Origin: Comamonadaceae bacterium
GTDB taxonomy: Bacteria; Pseudomonadota; Gammaproteobacteria; Burkholderiales; Burkholderiaceae_C
Direction: 5' to 3'
Assembly: GCA_947373185.1 (NCBI GenBank)
Contig: CANBWP010000005.1
Coordinates: forward strand, 45,397 to 109,396
Length of the DNA: 64,000 nucleotides
The notes beneath the pieces were generated by a model. The model was not told the origin of the DNA. It searched no databases and saw only the letters and a list, made by a program, of their open reading frames with translations. The position numbers and the translations under genes are program-made. Position 1 is the stretch's first letter; every line of letters begins with the position of its first letter. Below, one piece after another: positions 17,799-27,062 of this stretch.

Positions 17799-17898
17799 GA
17801 TTGCAGCCCACTGGCGTGGGAATATCTGGATGTCTCGCGTTATTTTTTGCCATCTTGCATTCAACTATTTGCGCCCTCAAGGCGCACGGAGATTAAAC

Positions 17899-19095
17899 AT
17901 GGTTACGGTCAAGGATGATTATTTGACGCCCGAAGCGCTGGCCCTCATTGAGCGCGCTCAAAACATGGCACCGCGCTTGGCTGAACGCGCGCGCGCTGCC
18001 GAAGATGCTGGCTTGGTCCACCCAGAAACCATTGCCGAAATGCAAGAGGCTGGATTCTTCAAAGTTTTGCAGCCAAAGCGATGGGGCGGCTATGAAATGG
18101 ACCCGCGCGTTTTCTATGCAATCCAAATGGAATTGGCCCAAGGCTGCATGGCCACCGCTTGGATTTATGGTGTGGTGGGCGTGCACAACTGGCAAATCCC
18201 CTTGTTCCCAGAACAAGCCCAACAAGATGTCTGGGGCAAAGATCCCATGACCTTGACAGCTTCAACCTACATGCCCGTAGGCAAAGCAGAGCCCGTCGAA
18301 GGCGGCTACAAGTTCAGCGGTCGCTGGAGCTGGAGCAGCGGCGTTGAGCACTGCGAATGGATTTTGCTCGGCGGCTTGCTGCCCAAAAAAGATGGCTCCG
18401 GTGAAATTGAACACTGCACCTTCTTGCTGCCCAAGTCCGATTTTGAGGTCGTCAAAAACTTTGACGTGCTGGGCCTGCGCGCCACTGGCAGCCACGACAT
18501 TGTGGTGAAAGATGCGTTTGTGCCTGCCCATAGAACGCACAGAACCAACGACCACAGCGACGCCGGTTGCCCTGGCCGTGAAACCAACCCTGGCTGGTTG
18601 TACCGCATTCCCTTCACGCAAGTGTTCCAACGCGCCGTGTCAACCGCCTGCATTGGCGCCACAGATGGCGCCATTGCCAGCTTCCGCAAACGTGCGGCCA
18701 CCTTCGTGGGCAAGCACGGCTCTAAAACGGCCGAAGATGTGAACTCCCAATTGGCTGTCAGTGAAGCCATGATGACCACTGATCAACTCAAGCTGGTATT
18801 GTTCCGCAATTACCAACGCGTGGTTGATTGCGCGAAAAACAAAGAACGCATGCCAGTGGAAGAGCGCCTCATGCAGCGCGCCCAATCGGCGCAGGTGCCC
18901 AAGCTGTGCGCCGAAGCGGTGAATGAAATCATGCGCGCCTGCGCTGCTGGTGGCGTTTACAAAACGAACTCGATTGAGCGCGTTTTCCGTGACCTGCACG
19001 TGGCCCGAGGTCACATTGCCAACAACACCGACACCTACGCCAGAAGCCACGGTGCGGTCATGTTAGGACTGCCCAACACCGACGCATTCGTCTAA
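17899..19095 (+). CDS. FMN-dependent monooxygenase, oxygenase component (TesA1/HsaA-like)
   Basis: A 398-residue protein of the acyl-CoA dehydrogenase fold group D monooxygenases. FKVLQPKRWGGYEMDP, GRWSWSSGVEHCEW and GLRATGSHDIVV are characteristic of HsaA, TesA1 and HPAH C2, and there is no catalytic dehydrogenase glutamate. It uses reduced flavin to ortho-hydroxylate a phenol; in this context 3-HSA (the opened steroid A ring) is the expected substrate. ATG 17899 is preferred for GGAG about 8 bases upstream. It leads an operon running to 26026 with the two KstD-like genes. Confidence 0.87.
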   Translation: MVTVKDDYLTPEALALIERAQNMAPRLAERARAAEDAGLVHPETIAEMQEAGFFKVLQPKRWGGYEMDPRVFYAIQMELAQGCMATAWIYGVVGVHNWQIPLFPEQAQQDVWGKDPMTLTASTYMPVGKAEPVEGGYKFSGRWSWSSGVEHCEWILLGGLLPKKDGSGEIEHCTFLLPKSDFEVVKNFDVLGLRATGSHDIVVKDAFVPAHRTHRTNDHSDAGCPGRETNPGWLYRIPFTQVFQRAVSTACIGATDGAIASFRKRAATFVGKHGSKTAEDVNSQLAVSEAMMTTDQLKLVLFRNYQRVVDCAKNKERMPVEERLMQRAQSAQVPKLCAEAVNEIMRACAAGGVYKTNSIERVFRDLHVARGHIANNTDTYARSHGAVMLGLPNTDAFV

Positions 19096-19108
19096 GTGGA
19101 AAGTTGTT

Positions 19109-20860
19109 ATGAGCCATGTAGAGGGTGCTGCGCACCAGAACTCAACCCCAGAGTTTGATGTCATTGTGGTGGGTTCTGGCGCTGGTGCCATGCTGGCCGC
19201 CATTCGTGCCAGTGACGAGGGGTTCATACCCCTGGTCATTGAAAAAGCCGACTTGGTCGGCGGCACGTCGGCGCTTTCTGGCGGCGGCATTTGGATTCCA
19301 GACAACCACGACATGCCCAAGGTAGGCCTGCGCGACAACCTTGAAATGGCCTACCGGTATGTCAAGACCTGCGCCAAAGGCTTGGCCTCAGACGATCGGG
19401 TGTTGGCCTATGTCGAAACAGCGCGGCACATGGCCAAGTATTTGGCCTCAATTGGCGTGGCCTATCGCAGCATGCCGCACTACGCCGATTACTACCCGCA
19501 CATGGAAGGCGCGCTGCCGGGTGGCCGTACCATGGACCCCGTTGATTTCAATGCCGCGAAGCTGGGGCTTGAAGGTCTCAACCTGATTCGCCCCACCAAC
19601 CCGGGTCAACTGATCTTTGGTCGGATGAACATCAACGCCTTTCAAGCACGCTCCATGTTGGCCCGCGAACGCAAATCCAAGTTCATTCTGATGTGGATCA
19701 TGGTGCGTTATTTCCTGGACTACCCATGGCGCAACAAGACCCGTCGCGATCGCCGCATGACGGGCGGTCAAGCGCTGATTGGCAGCTTGCTGACAGCGCT
19801 CAGAAAACGAAAAATTCCCATGTGGTTGGAAACGCCGTTTCAGTCACTCATGACAGTCAACGGCCGCGTCACCGGTGTGGTGGTGCTTCGCGATGGCAAA
19901 GAGATACAGATCGCGGCAAAGCACGCCGTCATCTTGGGCGCGGGTGGCTTTGAGCGCAATCAAGCCATGCGCGAACAGTACTTGCCACAACCCACTGACC
20001 AAGCGTGGACGGCCACGCCGCCTGGCGCCAACACGGGCGATGCCATCCGTGCCGGTGCCGCAGCCGGCGCGCAATTGCATTTGATGGCGCATTCTTGGGG
20101 CGTGCCCACCATGATGGTGCCCAAAGAAGAAAAATTCAGACCGATGTTTGTCGAGCGTTCCTTGCCAGGTTGCATGGTGGTCAATGCGCAAGGCAAACGC
20201 TTCTTGAACGAATCGGGCCCTTACCCCGAATTTCAACAAGCGATGTTTGCCAATCACCAAGCTACTGGTGGCGCCGTTCCTGCTTGGATTGTGTTTGATG
20301 CCACCTTCAGGGCCAACTACCCCATCGGCCCCATGATGCCTTCTGCCGCTGTGCCCGACTCACGCTTGCGCAAGAGCTGGCTCAATCAGGTTTATTGGAA
20401 GGGTGAAACGCTTGCAGAATTGGCCACGCAAATTGGCGTCGATCCTGCAGGCCTCCAAGACAGTGCAGCGCGCATGACGGAGTTTGCGCGCACCGGCAAA
20501 GACCTCGATTTTGATCGCGGCGGCAATGTGTTTGATCGATACTATGGCGACATCCACGTCAAGCCCAATCCCAATTTGGCACCCATTGCCAAGGGCCCCT
20601 TTTATGCAATGAAACTTTTCCCCGGTGACATTGGCACCAAAGGTGGCTTGCTCACAGATCGCGATGCACGGGTTTTGAATGACACAGGACAAGTCATCCA
20701 GGGTCTGTATTGCATCGGCAACAATTCTGCGTCGGTCATGGGCCCCGCCTACCCTGGCGCAGGCTCCACCTTAGGACCCGCCATGACCTTCGCTTACCGC
20801 GCCATTGCCGACATCAAGGGTCAACCCATTCCCTTGGAACGCACCGATTTATTGGGATGA
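19109..20860 (+). CDS. 3-ketosteroid delta-1-dehydrogenase-like flavoprotein (TesH/KstD-type)
   Basis: A 583-residue flavoprotein. The FAD dinucleotide motif GSGAGAMLAA is near residue 23 and GGTSALSGGGIW near residue 52. The C-terminal GPAYPGAGSTLGPAMTFAYRA carries the Tyr and Gly of the YPGAG element that are catalytic in KstD1. These features point to 1,2-desaturation of a 3-ketosteroid, the step that with 9-alpha-hydroxylation opens ring B. It is 13 bases after the TesA1-like gene and 4 bases overlap the next flavoprotein. Substrate identity is inference from family and context. Confidence 0.85.
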   Translation: MSHVEGAAHQNSTPEFDVIVVGSGAGAMLAAIRASDEGFIPLVIEKADLVGGTSALSGGGIWIPDNHDMPKVGLRDNLEMAYRYVKTCAKGLASDDRVLAYVETARHMAKYLASIGVAYRSMPHYADYYPHMEGALPGGRTMDPVDFNAAKLGLEGLNLIRPTNPGQLIFGRMNINAFQARSMLARERKSKFILMWIMVRYFLDYPWRNKTRRDRRMTGGQALIGSLLTALRKRKIPMWLETPFQSLMTVNGRVTGVVVLRDGKEIQIAAKHAVILGAGGFERNQAMREQYLPQPTDQAWTATPPGANTGDAIRAGAAAGAQLHLMAHSWGVPTMMVPKEEKFRPMFVERSLPGCMVVNAQGKRFLNESGPYPEFQQAMFANHQATGGAVPAWIVFDATFRANYPIGPMMPSAAVPDSRLRKSWLNQVYWKGETLAELATQIGVDPAGLQDSAARMTEFARTGKDLDFDRGGNVFDRYYGDIHVKPNPNLAPIAKGPFYAMKLFPGDIGTKGGLLTDRDARVLNDTGQVIQGLYCIGNNSASVMGPAYPGAGSTLGPAMTFAYRAIADIKGQPIPLERTDLLG

Positions 20861-22539
20861 ACACTGTGAGTCGCAAACCTAGAATTTCAACGGTCACGCC
20901 CATCGAACCGGCCCTTGAGATTAACAACATCAATGCCATTGATTGGAAAGAATCTGCCGATGTCGTGGTGGTAGGCTGGGGCGCAGCAGGCGCCTGTGCG
21001 GCTTTAGAAGCAAGGGCCCAGGGCGCCACTGTCATTGTGATTGACCGTTTTGAAGGTGGCGGCGCCAGTGCTTTGTCTGGTGGCGTAGTGTATGCAGGGG
21101 GCGGCACGCCTTATCAAATTCAAGCAGGGTTTCTAGACAGTCCAGAGGCCATGGCTTCTTACTTGAAGCATGAAGTCAATGGCGTGGTGTCTGATCAAAC
21201 TTTGTTTCAATTTTGCAAAGACAGTGTGGCCAACTTAGCCTGGTTGGAATCGCATGGCGCCAAATTTGCAGCCACCATGCCCGATCACAAAACCTCTTAT
21301 CCGCCTGAAGGCAAATTCTTGTATTACTCCGGCAACGAAGTGGTACCAGCATGCCAAACACCTGAAGGGCCGCCCGCCCCACGGGGTCATCGCACAGTCG
21401 CAAAAGGTCAATCGGGCAAGGTGTTGTTTGAAGCCCTGCAAAACGCCACGCTCAAATCAGGCGCACACACCGTCACGCAAGCCACGGTTCGCCGTTTGGT
21501 GTGTGAGCGTACAACGTCCGATCAAGTACCCCGCATTGTGGGCGTCGAAGTTTGGCAACTGCCTGTCGGCGCACCTGAAACCTTGCACCATGCAGAACTT
21601 CACAAGAAGGTGGCCCGTTGGCGCACCTTCTGGCCAGGCAAAGCCGCAGAGTGCCGCCGCGAGGCAGCCAAAATTGAACAAGCCACGGCGGTGCGCACCT
21701 ACATTCGGGCACACAAAGGCGTGATTCTGTCGACTGGCGGTTTCATCTACAACCCCGAGTTGATGGGGCAGTTTGCGCCGCATGCCAAAAAAGGCTGGCC
21801 CGTGGGGGGCGCAGGCTGTGACGGCAGTGGCATGCGCTTGGGTCAGACGGTAGGTGCCAACGCCGAGGCTTTGAACAACATTTCGGCTTGGCGTTTCATC
21901 ACGCCGCCTTCTGTTTGGCCGCAAGGCATTGTGATCAACACACAAGGCGAGCGCTTTTGCAATGAGCAAGTCTATGGTGCCAAACTGGGACATGAGTTGG
22001 TAGACCACCAAAATGGGCGCGGGTGGCTGATCATTGATTCATCGCTCAAATGGCAAGCCATCCGTCAATGCATGTTCGGCGGCTTGTGGGCTTTTCAATC
22101 TTTGCCCGCCATGGCCATGATGCTGCTTGGCGCTCAAAAAGCCGACACGCCAGAAGCTTTGGCCATCAAATTGAAGGCCGACCCCCTCAAGCTGCGCCAA
22201 AGTTTGGACGCGGCCAATGCGGCAGCGCGTGGCGAAAGCGACGATCCATTTGGCAAGTCGAAAGACATGCACCACGAGATGTCGCGCGGACCCTACTTGG
22301 CATTGGACATTTCCATTGGCAATCCAACTTTCCCCTTGGCCACCCTCACCCTGGGTGGACTGCAGGTCGATGAAAACAATGGCCAAGTTGTGCATGCTTC
22401 GGGGCAAGCCATTGAGGGCTTGTATGCGGCGGGTAGAACGGCCATGGGCTTGCCCTCTTCTCGATATGTCAGTGGTTTGTCTTTGGCCGATTGTGTCTTC
22501 TCCGGCCGCCGTGCAGGTCGCGCGGTTGCAGCGCTTTAA
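20857..22539 (+). CDS. FAD-dependent 3-ketosteroid dehydrogenase, possibly TesI-type delta-4(5)
   Basis: A 560-residue flavoprotein of the fumarate reductase/KstD superfamily. GWGAAGACAALEA is the FAD motif and GGASALSGGVVYAGGG follows. The C-terminus reads RYVSGLSLADCVFSGRRAGRA rather than the YPGAG element of the gene before it, which is the form I associate with delta-4(5)-dehydrogenases such as TesI, acting on 5-alpha or 5-beta-reduced steroids. ATG 20857 overlaps the previous stop (ATGA). Desaturation at C4-C5 would be needed for bile acids or saturated steroids. The regiochemistry is not proven by sequence. Confidence 0.8.
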   Translation: MNTVSRKPRISTVTPIEPALEINNINAIDWKESADVVVVGWGAAGACAALEARAQGATVIVIDRFEGGGASALSGGVVYAGGGTPYQIQAGFLDSPEAMASYLKHEVNGVVSDQTLFQFCKDSVANLAWLESHGAKFAATMPDHKTSYPPEGKFLYYSGNEVVPACQTPEGPPAPRGHRTVAKGQSGKVLFEALQNATLKSGAHTVTQATVRRLVCERTTSDQVPRIVGVEVWQLPVGAPETLHHAELHKKVARWRTFWPGKAAECRREAAKIEQATAVRTYIRAHKGVILSTGGFIYNPELMGQFAPHAKKGWPVGGAGCDGSGMRLGQTVGANAEALNNISAWRFITPPSVWPQGIVINTQGERFCNEQVYGAKLGHELVDHQNGRGWLIIDSSLKWQAIRQCMFGGLWAFQSLPAMAMMLLGAQKADTPEALAIKLKADPLKLRQSLDAANAAARGESDDPFGKSKDMHHEMSRGPYLALDISIGNPTFPLATLTLGGLQVDENNGQVVHASGQAIEGLYAAGRTAMGLPSSRYVSGLSLADCVFSGRRAGRAVAAL

Positions 22540-22551
22540 GAAAGAACTGAA

Positions 22552-23310
22552 ATGGCTCGCGTCCACAACAAAGTTGCATTGGTCACCGGTGGCGCCAGTG
22601 GCGTCGGCAAAGAAACCGTCGAGTTGTTGCTCAAAGAAGGTGCGTATGTGGCGTTTGGTGACATTGATGTGCCAGCGGGTGAGGCCTTGGCCAAAGCCTG
22701 TGGCGATCGCGCCCTGTTTATGCGCCATGACGTTAGCAATGAAACAGAATGGCAACAAGTGATCGCCAAAGTTCAAGCGCACTTTGGACCACTTGATATC
22801 TTGATCAACAACGCTGGCATCCTGTTGCCCGGTAGCATCGAAACGGCTACTCTGGCGCAGTTTCGACAACTCATGCAAATCAATGCCGACTCTTGCTTTC
22901 TGGGTTGCCAGCAAGGGGTCGCGGCCATGAAAGAGCGTGGCGGCAGCATCGTCAACATGGCTTCAGTGTCCACTTGGTTGCCCATCGAAGGCTATGCGGG
23001 CTACAGCGCCAGCAAAGCGGCCGTGGCCGCGCTCACACGCGCCACCGCTTTGTATTGCCGCAAAAACGGTTTGGCCATTCGCGTCAACTCCTTGCATCCC
23101 GATGGCATCTACACCCCCATGATGAAAGCCACTGCGCCAGGTGTCCCAGAAAAATACTTGCTGTTTGATCCCAAAGTGAATCCCAAAGGCCGCGCCATCA
23201 TGCCCGAGCAGATTGCCAAGGTCTTGTTGTTTTTGGCCTCTGACGATTCGATGGCCATCAGCGGCGCCGAAATCAAAGCAGACAGTGCCATCTTGGGCAT
23301 GGGTTTATGA
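22552..23310 (+). CDS. Short-chain dehydrogenase, hydroxysteroid-dehydrogenase-like
   Basis: A 252-residue classical SDR with TGGASGVGKETVE near residue 11, NNAG near residue 86, a serine in MASVST and the catalytic YSASKAA. It resembles the 3-beta/17-beta and 3-alpha/20-beta hydroxysteroid dehydrogenase group in size and in its IRVNSLHPDGIYTPM segment. It follows the two KstD-like genes by 12 bases and overlaps the reductase gene by 4 bases. Oxidation of a steroid hydroxyl to the ketone is plausible. Confidence 0.82.
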   Translation: MARVHNKVALVTGGASGVGKETVELLLKEGAYVAFGDIDVPAGEALAKACGDRALFMRHDVSNETEWQQVIAKVQAHFGPLDILINNAGILLPGSIETATLAQFRQLMQINADSCFLGCQQGVAAMKERGGSIVNMASVSTWLPIEGYAGYSASKAAVAALTRATALYCRKNGLAIRVNSLHPDGIYTPMMKATAPGVPEKYLLFDPKVNPKGRAIMPEQIAKVLLFLASDDSMAISGAEIKADSAILGMGL

Positions 23311-24353
23311 CGCAGTACCACCGGTTGCGCGTCAGTGCGCTCATTGAAGAAACGCACGACAGCAAATCGGTGGTGTTCGATGTGCCGCCAGCACTTGCCG
23401 CAGCGTTCAACTATCGACCCGGCCAATTCCTGACCTTGCGCCTTCCCATTGACGGCAAGTACGTGCCGCGTTGTTACTCGATGTCCAGCTCGCCACTATT
23501 GGACGCAGCACCGCGCGTGACCGTCAAGCGTGTGAACCAAGGACGAGGTTCCAACTGGATTTGCAATCAACTCAAAGTGGGCGACGAGTTAGAAGTCATG
23601 CCGCCGTCGGGTGTCTTCTCGCCCAAACAATTGAACCAAGATTTTTTGTTGATGGCCGGCGGCAGCGGCGTCACACCCGTGTTTTCAATTTTGCGGCATG
23701 TGCTTGAACAAGCCTCTGCTCGCATCACGCTGTTGTACGCTAACCGCGATGAAAGGTCGGTCATCTTTCGTGACGCCTTGAATGCTTTGGCCAAAGCGCA
23801 CCCACAACGCCTTCAGATTGTCCATTGGCTAGATTCTGTTCAAGGTGTTCCCACGGTTGCACAGCTGACTGAATTTGCGCGGCCCCATGCCGCTTCACAA
23901 GCATTCATCTGCGGCCCCGGCCCCTTCATGGACGCGGCGGTTGAAGCTTTGAACGCCATTCACATGGCTGAAGCTGACATTCACGTCGAACGCTTTGTGT
24001 CCCTGCCCGATGAAGAAGCATTGGCCGCGGCGCAAACAGCACGACAAAACGAAGCGCCGCGCACCGATGCCGTCGACGAAGCACAGATTGAAATTTCAAT
24101 AGATGGCCAAGTGCACACACTTGACTGCAGCGGACAAGAAACCATCCTTGAAGCAGCGCTACGCAACAAGATCAGCCTTCCCTTTTCATGCCAAGCTGGC
24201 ATGTGCGCATCGTGCATGTGCCAAGTGGTAGAAGGCAGCGTGCACTTAAGGCACAACGATGTGCTGGATGCAAAAGACTTGGCCAAGTCTTGGACCCTGG
24301 CCTGCCAAGCGGTCCCCACCAGCACGCGCATTCGACTCAAATTCTCGGAGTAA
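23307..24353 (+). CDS. Ferredoxin-reductase-type electron transfer protein (KshB-like)
   Basis: A 348-residue three-domain reductase. The FAD-binding segment [10 protein letters not shown] is near residue 53, the NAD-binding part has [14 protein letters not shown] and CGPGPFMDA, and the C-terminal plant-type [2Fe-2S] ferredoxin has [11 protein letters not shown] with a fourth cysteine in LACQA. This order and the [16 protein letters not shown] segment match KshB and the related phenylacetyl-CoA epoxidase reductase PaaE. In a steroid cluster KshB, which feeds 9-alpha-hydroxylase KshA, is the best reading. No Rieske oxygenase is encoded in the window, so its partner must be elsewhere. Confidence 0.82.
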   Translation: MTQYHRLRVSALIEETHDSKSVVFDVPPALAAAFNYRPGQFLTLRLPIDGKYVPRCYSMSSSPLLDAAPRVTVKRVNQGRGSNWICNQLKVGDELEVMPPSGVFSPKQLNQDFLLMAGGSGVTPVFSILRHVLEQASARITLLYANRDERSVIFRDALNALAKAHPQRLQIVHWLDSVQGVPTVAQLTEFARPHAASQAFICGPGPFMDAAVEALNAIHMAEADIHVERFVSLPDEEALAAAQTARQNEAPRTDAVDEAQIEISIDGQVHTLDCSGQETILEAALRNKISLPFSCQAGMCASCMCQVVEGSVHLRHNDVLDAKDLAKSWTLACQAVPTSTRIRLKFSE

Positions 24354-24361
24354 ATTTTCCA

Positions 24362-26026
24362 ATGACATTGCCTCATGCCAGCCAGGCATCGCACACGCAG
24401 TCGGATGACCGCTGGACGCCCCAAGCTAATTTACCCAAGACCTTGCCTGCCTTGATTGCGCAAGCAGCATCCCTTTATCCACACCGTGATGCCATCATTG
24501 ACGGCACCTTGCGCATTGACTACGCCAGCTTGTGGCAGCAGAGCCAAGCAGTCGCTGCGTCCTTGATTGCTTTGGGCGTTGAAGCGGGCGATCGTGTGGC
24601 CATCTGGGCTCCCAATGTGTCGGAATGGATTTTGGCGGCCTGCGGCATCCATGCGGCAGGCGCTGTCATGGTGCCTTTGAACACCCGCATGAAAGGCCCA
24701 GAGGCGGTGGACATTTTGGACCGCAGCCAAGCCAAAGTGTTGTTCAGCATTGGCAACTTTTTGGGGCAGTACTACCCCCACATGATTCAAAGTATCCGGC
24801 CCAACACTTTGCAACATGTGGTGGTCTTGCGTGAAGGCTTCAACGTCGCCCAAGGCACCTCAGCCGACATGGATTGGGCCAGCTTTCTGCAGCAATCCAC
24901 ACCCGATGCCAAATTGGAAGTGGCCCATCGCATCGCCCAACTCACTGAGAACAGCACCGCCGATTTGATGTTCACATCAGGCACCACCGGCAGACCCAAA
25001 GGCGTCATGGCGGCACACGGCCCCACCATCCAAGCGTTCAGTGCCTGGGGCCGCGTGGTGGGTCTTCAACCAGATGACCGTTACCTCATCGTCAACCCCT
25101 TCTTTCATTCCTTTGGCTACAAAGCGGGCTGGGTGGCGGCCTTCATTCAAGGGGCAACGGTTTATCCCGAACAAGTGTTTGAAGCCGAAGCCGTCTTGAC
25201 GCGCATTGCGCAAGAAAAAATCAGCTTCTTGCCAGGTCCTCCTACCTTGTTCTTAAGCATGTTGGCGCACCCCAAACTCAAGAGCTTTGACATTTCTTCT
25301 TTGCGTGTGGCCGTCACAGGTTCTGCCAATGTGCCGCCCATTCTCATCACTCGCATGCGCGAAGAATTGGGCATTGACAATGTGACCACAGCCTACGGAC
25401 TCACGGAGTGCGGCGGTTGCGCCACCGCGTGCGATCCGCGAGACAGCGCAGAAACTGTGGCCAGCACCTGTGGTCGCGCCATTCCTGGCACCGAGGTGAG
25501 GTGTGTCGATGCCAACGGCCAACCCGTGCCAATCGGCGAGCCTGGCGAGGTGCAATTGCGGGGCTACCATGTCATGCAAGGCTACTTTGGCGACGAAGCC
25601 GCAACGCGTGAAGCCATTGACTCAGAGGGCTGGTTGCACACGGGCGATGTGGGTGTGTTAAACGAACACGGCTACCTCAAAATCACCGACCGCTTGAAAG
25701 ACATGTTCATCTTGGGCGGTTTCAACTGCTATCCCGCTGAGATTGAAAGATTGCTGGCCGATCATCCTGCCATTGCGCAAGTGGCGGTGGTGGGTTTGCC
25801 GGACGAACGCATGGGTGAAGTGGGCTGCGCCTGCGTCATTTTGCGCGAGGGCGCCCAGCTCAGCGCAGAACAATTGATTGCTTGGTCACGTGGTCACATG
25901 GCCAATTACAAAGTGCCAAGGCATGTCTTGTTTTGCACACAATTTCCTTTGAATGCTTCAAACAAAGTACTCAAGCGCGAGCTGGTTGAATTAGCCTGCT
26001 CAAAGTTTCTAGCAAGCATGCCCTGA
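24362..26026 (+). CDS. fadD3: Acyl-CoA synthetase, FadD3-like (HIP-CoA ligase)
   Basis: A 554-residue adenylate-forming ligase. The P-loop is [13 protein letters not shown], and [10 protein letters not shown] and [24 protein letters not shown] follow, with the acceptor lysine in [14 protein letters not shown]-type sequence ([13 protein letters not shown]) and the VTGSANVPP segment are close to mycobacterial FadD3, which activates the C/D-ring propionate HIP. That would connect ring A/B removal to the beta-oxidation genes on both sides. ATG 24362 is chosen because the longer frame overlaps the reductase gene. It is the last gene of this plus-strand unit. Confidence 0.84.
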   Translation: MTLPHASQASHTQSDDRWTPQANLPKTLPALIAQAASLYPHRDAIIDGTLRIDYASLWQQSQAVAASLIALGVEAGDRVAIWAPNVSEWILAACGIHAAGAVMVPLNTRMKGPEAVDILDRSQAKVLFSIGNFLGQYYPHMIQSIRPNTLQHVVVLREGFNVAQGTSADMDWASFLQQSTPDAKLEVAHRIAQLTENSTADLMFTSGTTGRPKGVMAAHGPTIQAFSAWGRVVGLQPDDRYLIVNPFFHSFGYKAGWVAAFIQGATVYPEQVFEAEAVLTRIAQEKISFLPGPPTLFLSMLAHPKLKSFDISSLRVAVTGSANVPPILITRMREELGIDNVTTAYGLTECGGCATACDPRDSAETVASTCGRAIPGTEVRCVDANGQPVPIGEPGEVQLRGYHVMQGYFGDEAATREAIDSEGWLHTGDVGVLNEHGYLKITDRLKDMFILGGFNCYPAEIERLLADHPAIAQVAVVGLPDERMGEVGCACVILREGAQLSAEQLIAWSRGHMANYKVPRHVLFCTQFPLNASNKVLKRELVELACSKFLASMP

Positions 26027-26040
26027 ACGGCTGCTTGTCA

Positions 26041-26060
26041 TTGATGAATGGACTCATCAA
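26041..26060. terminator. Hairpin between convergent genes
   Basis: TTGATGA-ATGGAC-TCATCAA, a perfect 7-bp stem in the 42-bp gap between the convergent ligase and FGE genes. There is no T-run, so termination is only inferred from its position. Confidence 0.35.
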
Positions 26061-26068
26061 AGAGCGAC

Positions 26069-27061
26069 TTAACGCTGAGCAGACCGCCAAATGGTTCTGA
26101 ACCCCACATGCTGCATGCCTGTGTCAATGCCATGCGGCGTTCGTGCTGCGGGTCGGTATCGCCCGCAGAAATTGTCTGAGCACAAAAAGCTCCCACCCTT
26201 GGCCACCTTCATGCCGCCATAAGGATTGCGCGGGTCCACATAATCGTCTTTGGTGAGTTCCCACACATTGCCCGCCATGTCGAACAGGCCATAGCCATTG
26301 GGCGGAAAACACCCCACAGGAGCAGAGCCGTGGTAACCATCTTCCTTAAGGTCTTGCAACGGGAAGTTACCCTGCCAGTGATTGGCCATCGGCTTGCCCT
26401 GTTTATCCCTTTGTCCTTTGTCATTGCCCCAGGTGTAATCGGCATCCACCAAGCCCCCACGCGCCGCAAATTCCCATTCAGCTTCAGTGGGCAAATCTTG
26501 TCCTGCCCATTTGGCATAGGCCATGGCATCTTCAAACGCAATGTGAACCACCGGATGATTGGCTCGATCTCTCAAGTCACTGTCTGGACCGTCAGGATGC
26601 TGCCAAGAAGCGCCCACCTGCCAAGACCACCATTGACTGACATCATTCAAACCGTTGACCTTGAGGGGCTGACGAAAAACCAGTGAGCCAGGTTTTCGCT
26701 GCGCTTCGCTCAATTGTGGGAACTGCTTCGCATCCAAAGTTCGCTCAGCCACTGTCAGGTAGCCGGTGCTTTTGACAAAGGCTTCAAACTGGGCATTGGT
26801 GACTTCATGTTGTTGAATGTAAAAAGACGATACTTCGACAGTTTTCCGGGGTCTTTCTTCTGGGTAAAAACGATCAGAGCCCATGGTAAAACGCCCCCCT
26901 TTGATGGCCACCATGCCAGCGGGAACTTTGCTCGAAGGGGATTTTCCAGCAGGCAGTCCCACATAGGACTGACACAAACGGTTCTGGGCCTGCACGCAAC
27001 CCGCCCATGAAATCAAAGCAAGGGCGATGAACCTGATAGCAAATTGCGTCACGTATTTCAA
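26069..27061 (-). CDS. Exported formylglycine-generating-enzyme family protein
   Basis: A 330-residue protein of the SUMF1/FGE-sulfatase family. An N-terminal hydrophobic stretch (FIALALISWAGCVQAQ) looks like a signal peptide. The FGE fold starts at GMVAIKGGRFTMGS and includes HEVTNAQFEAF and LPTEAEWEFAARGG. Both copper-binding cysteines of true FGE are present in FLCSDNFCGRYR (about Cys294 and Cys299), which many family members lack. TTG 27061 is chosen: AAGG lies 8 bases upstream and it begins right after the enoyl-CoA hydratase stop. FGE converts a sulfatase cysteine to formylglycine; no sulfatase is encoded in the window. Confidence 0.8.
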   Translation of the reverse strand: MKYVTQFAIRFIALALISWAGCVQAQNRLCQSYVGLPAGKSPSSKVPAGMVAIKGGRFTMGSDRFYPEERPRKTVEVSSFYIQQHEVTNAQFEAFVKSTGYLTVAERTLDAKQFPQLSEAQRKPGSLVFRQPLKVNGLNDVSQWWSWQVGASWQHPDGPDSDLRDRANHPVVHIAFEDAMAYAKWAGQDLPTEAEWEFAARGGLVDADYTWGNDKGQRDKQGKPMANHWQGNFPLQDLKEDGYHGSAPVGCFPPNGYGLFDMAGNVWELTKDDYVDPRNPYGGMKVAKGGSFLCSDNFCGRYRPAARTPHGIDTGMQHVGFRTIWRSAQR

Positions 27062-27062
27062 C

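Noticed and set aside
24188..24361. Upstream extension of the FadD3-like ligase
   Set aside because: It overlaps the ferredoxin domain of the KshB-like gene, which is intact; ATG 24362 gives the normal length.
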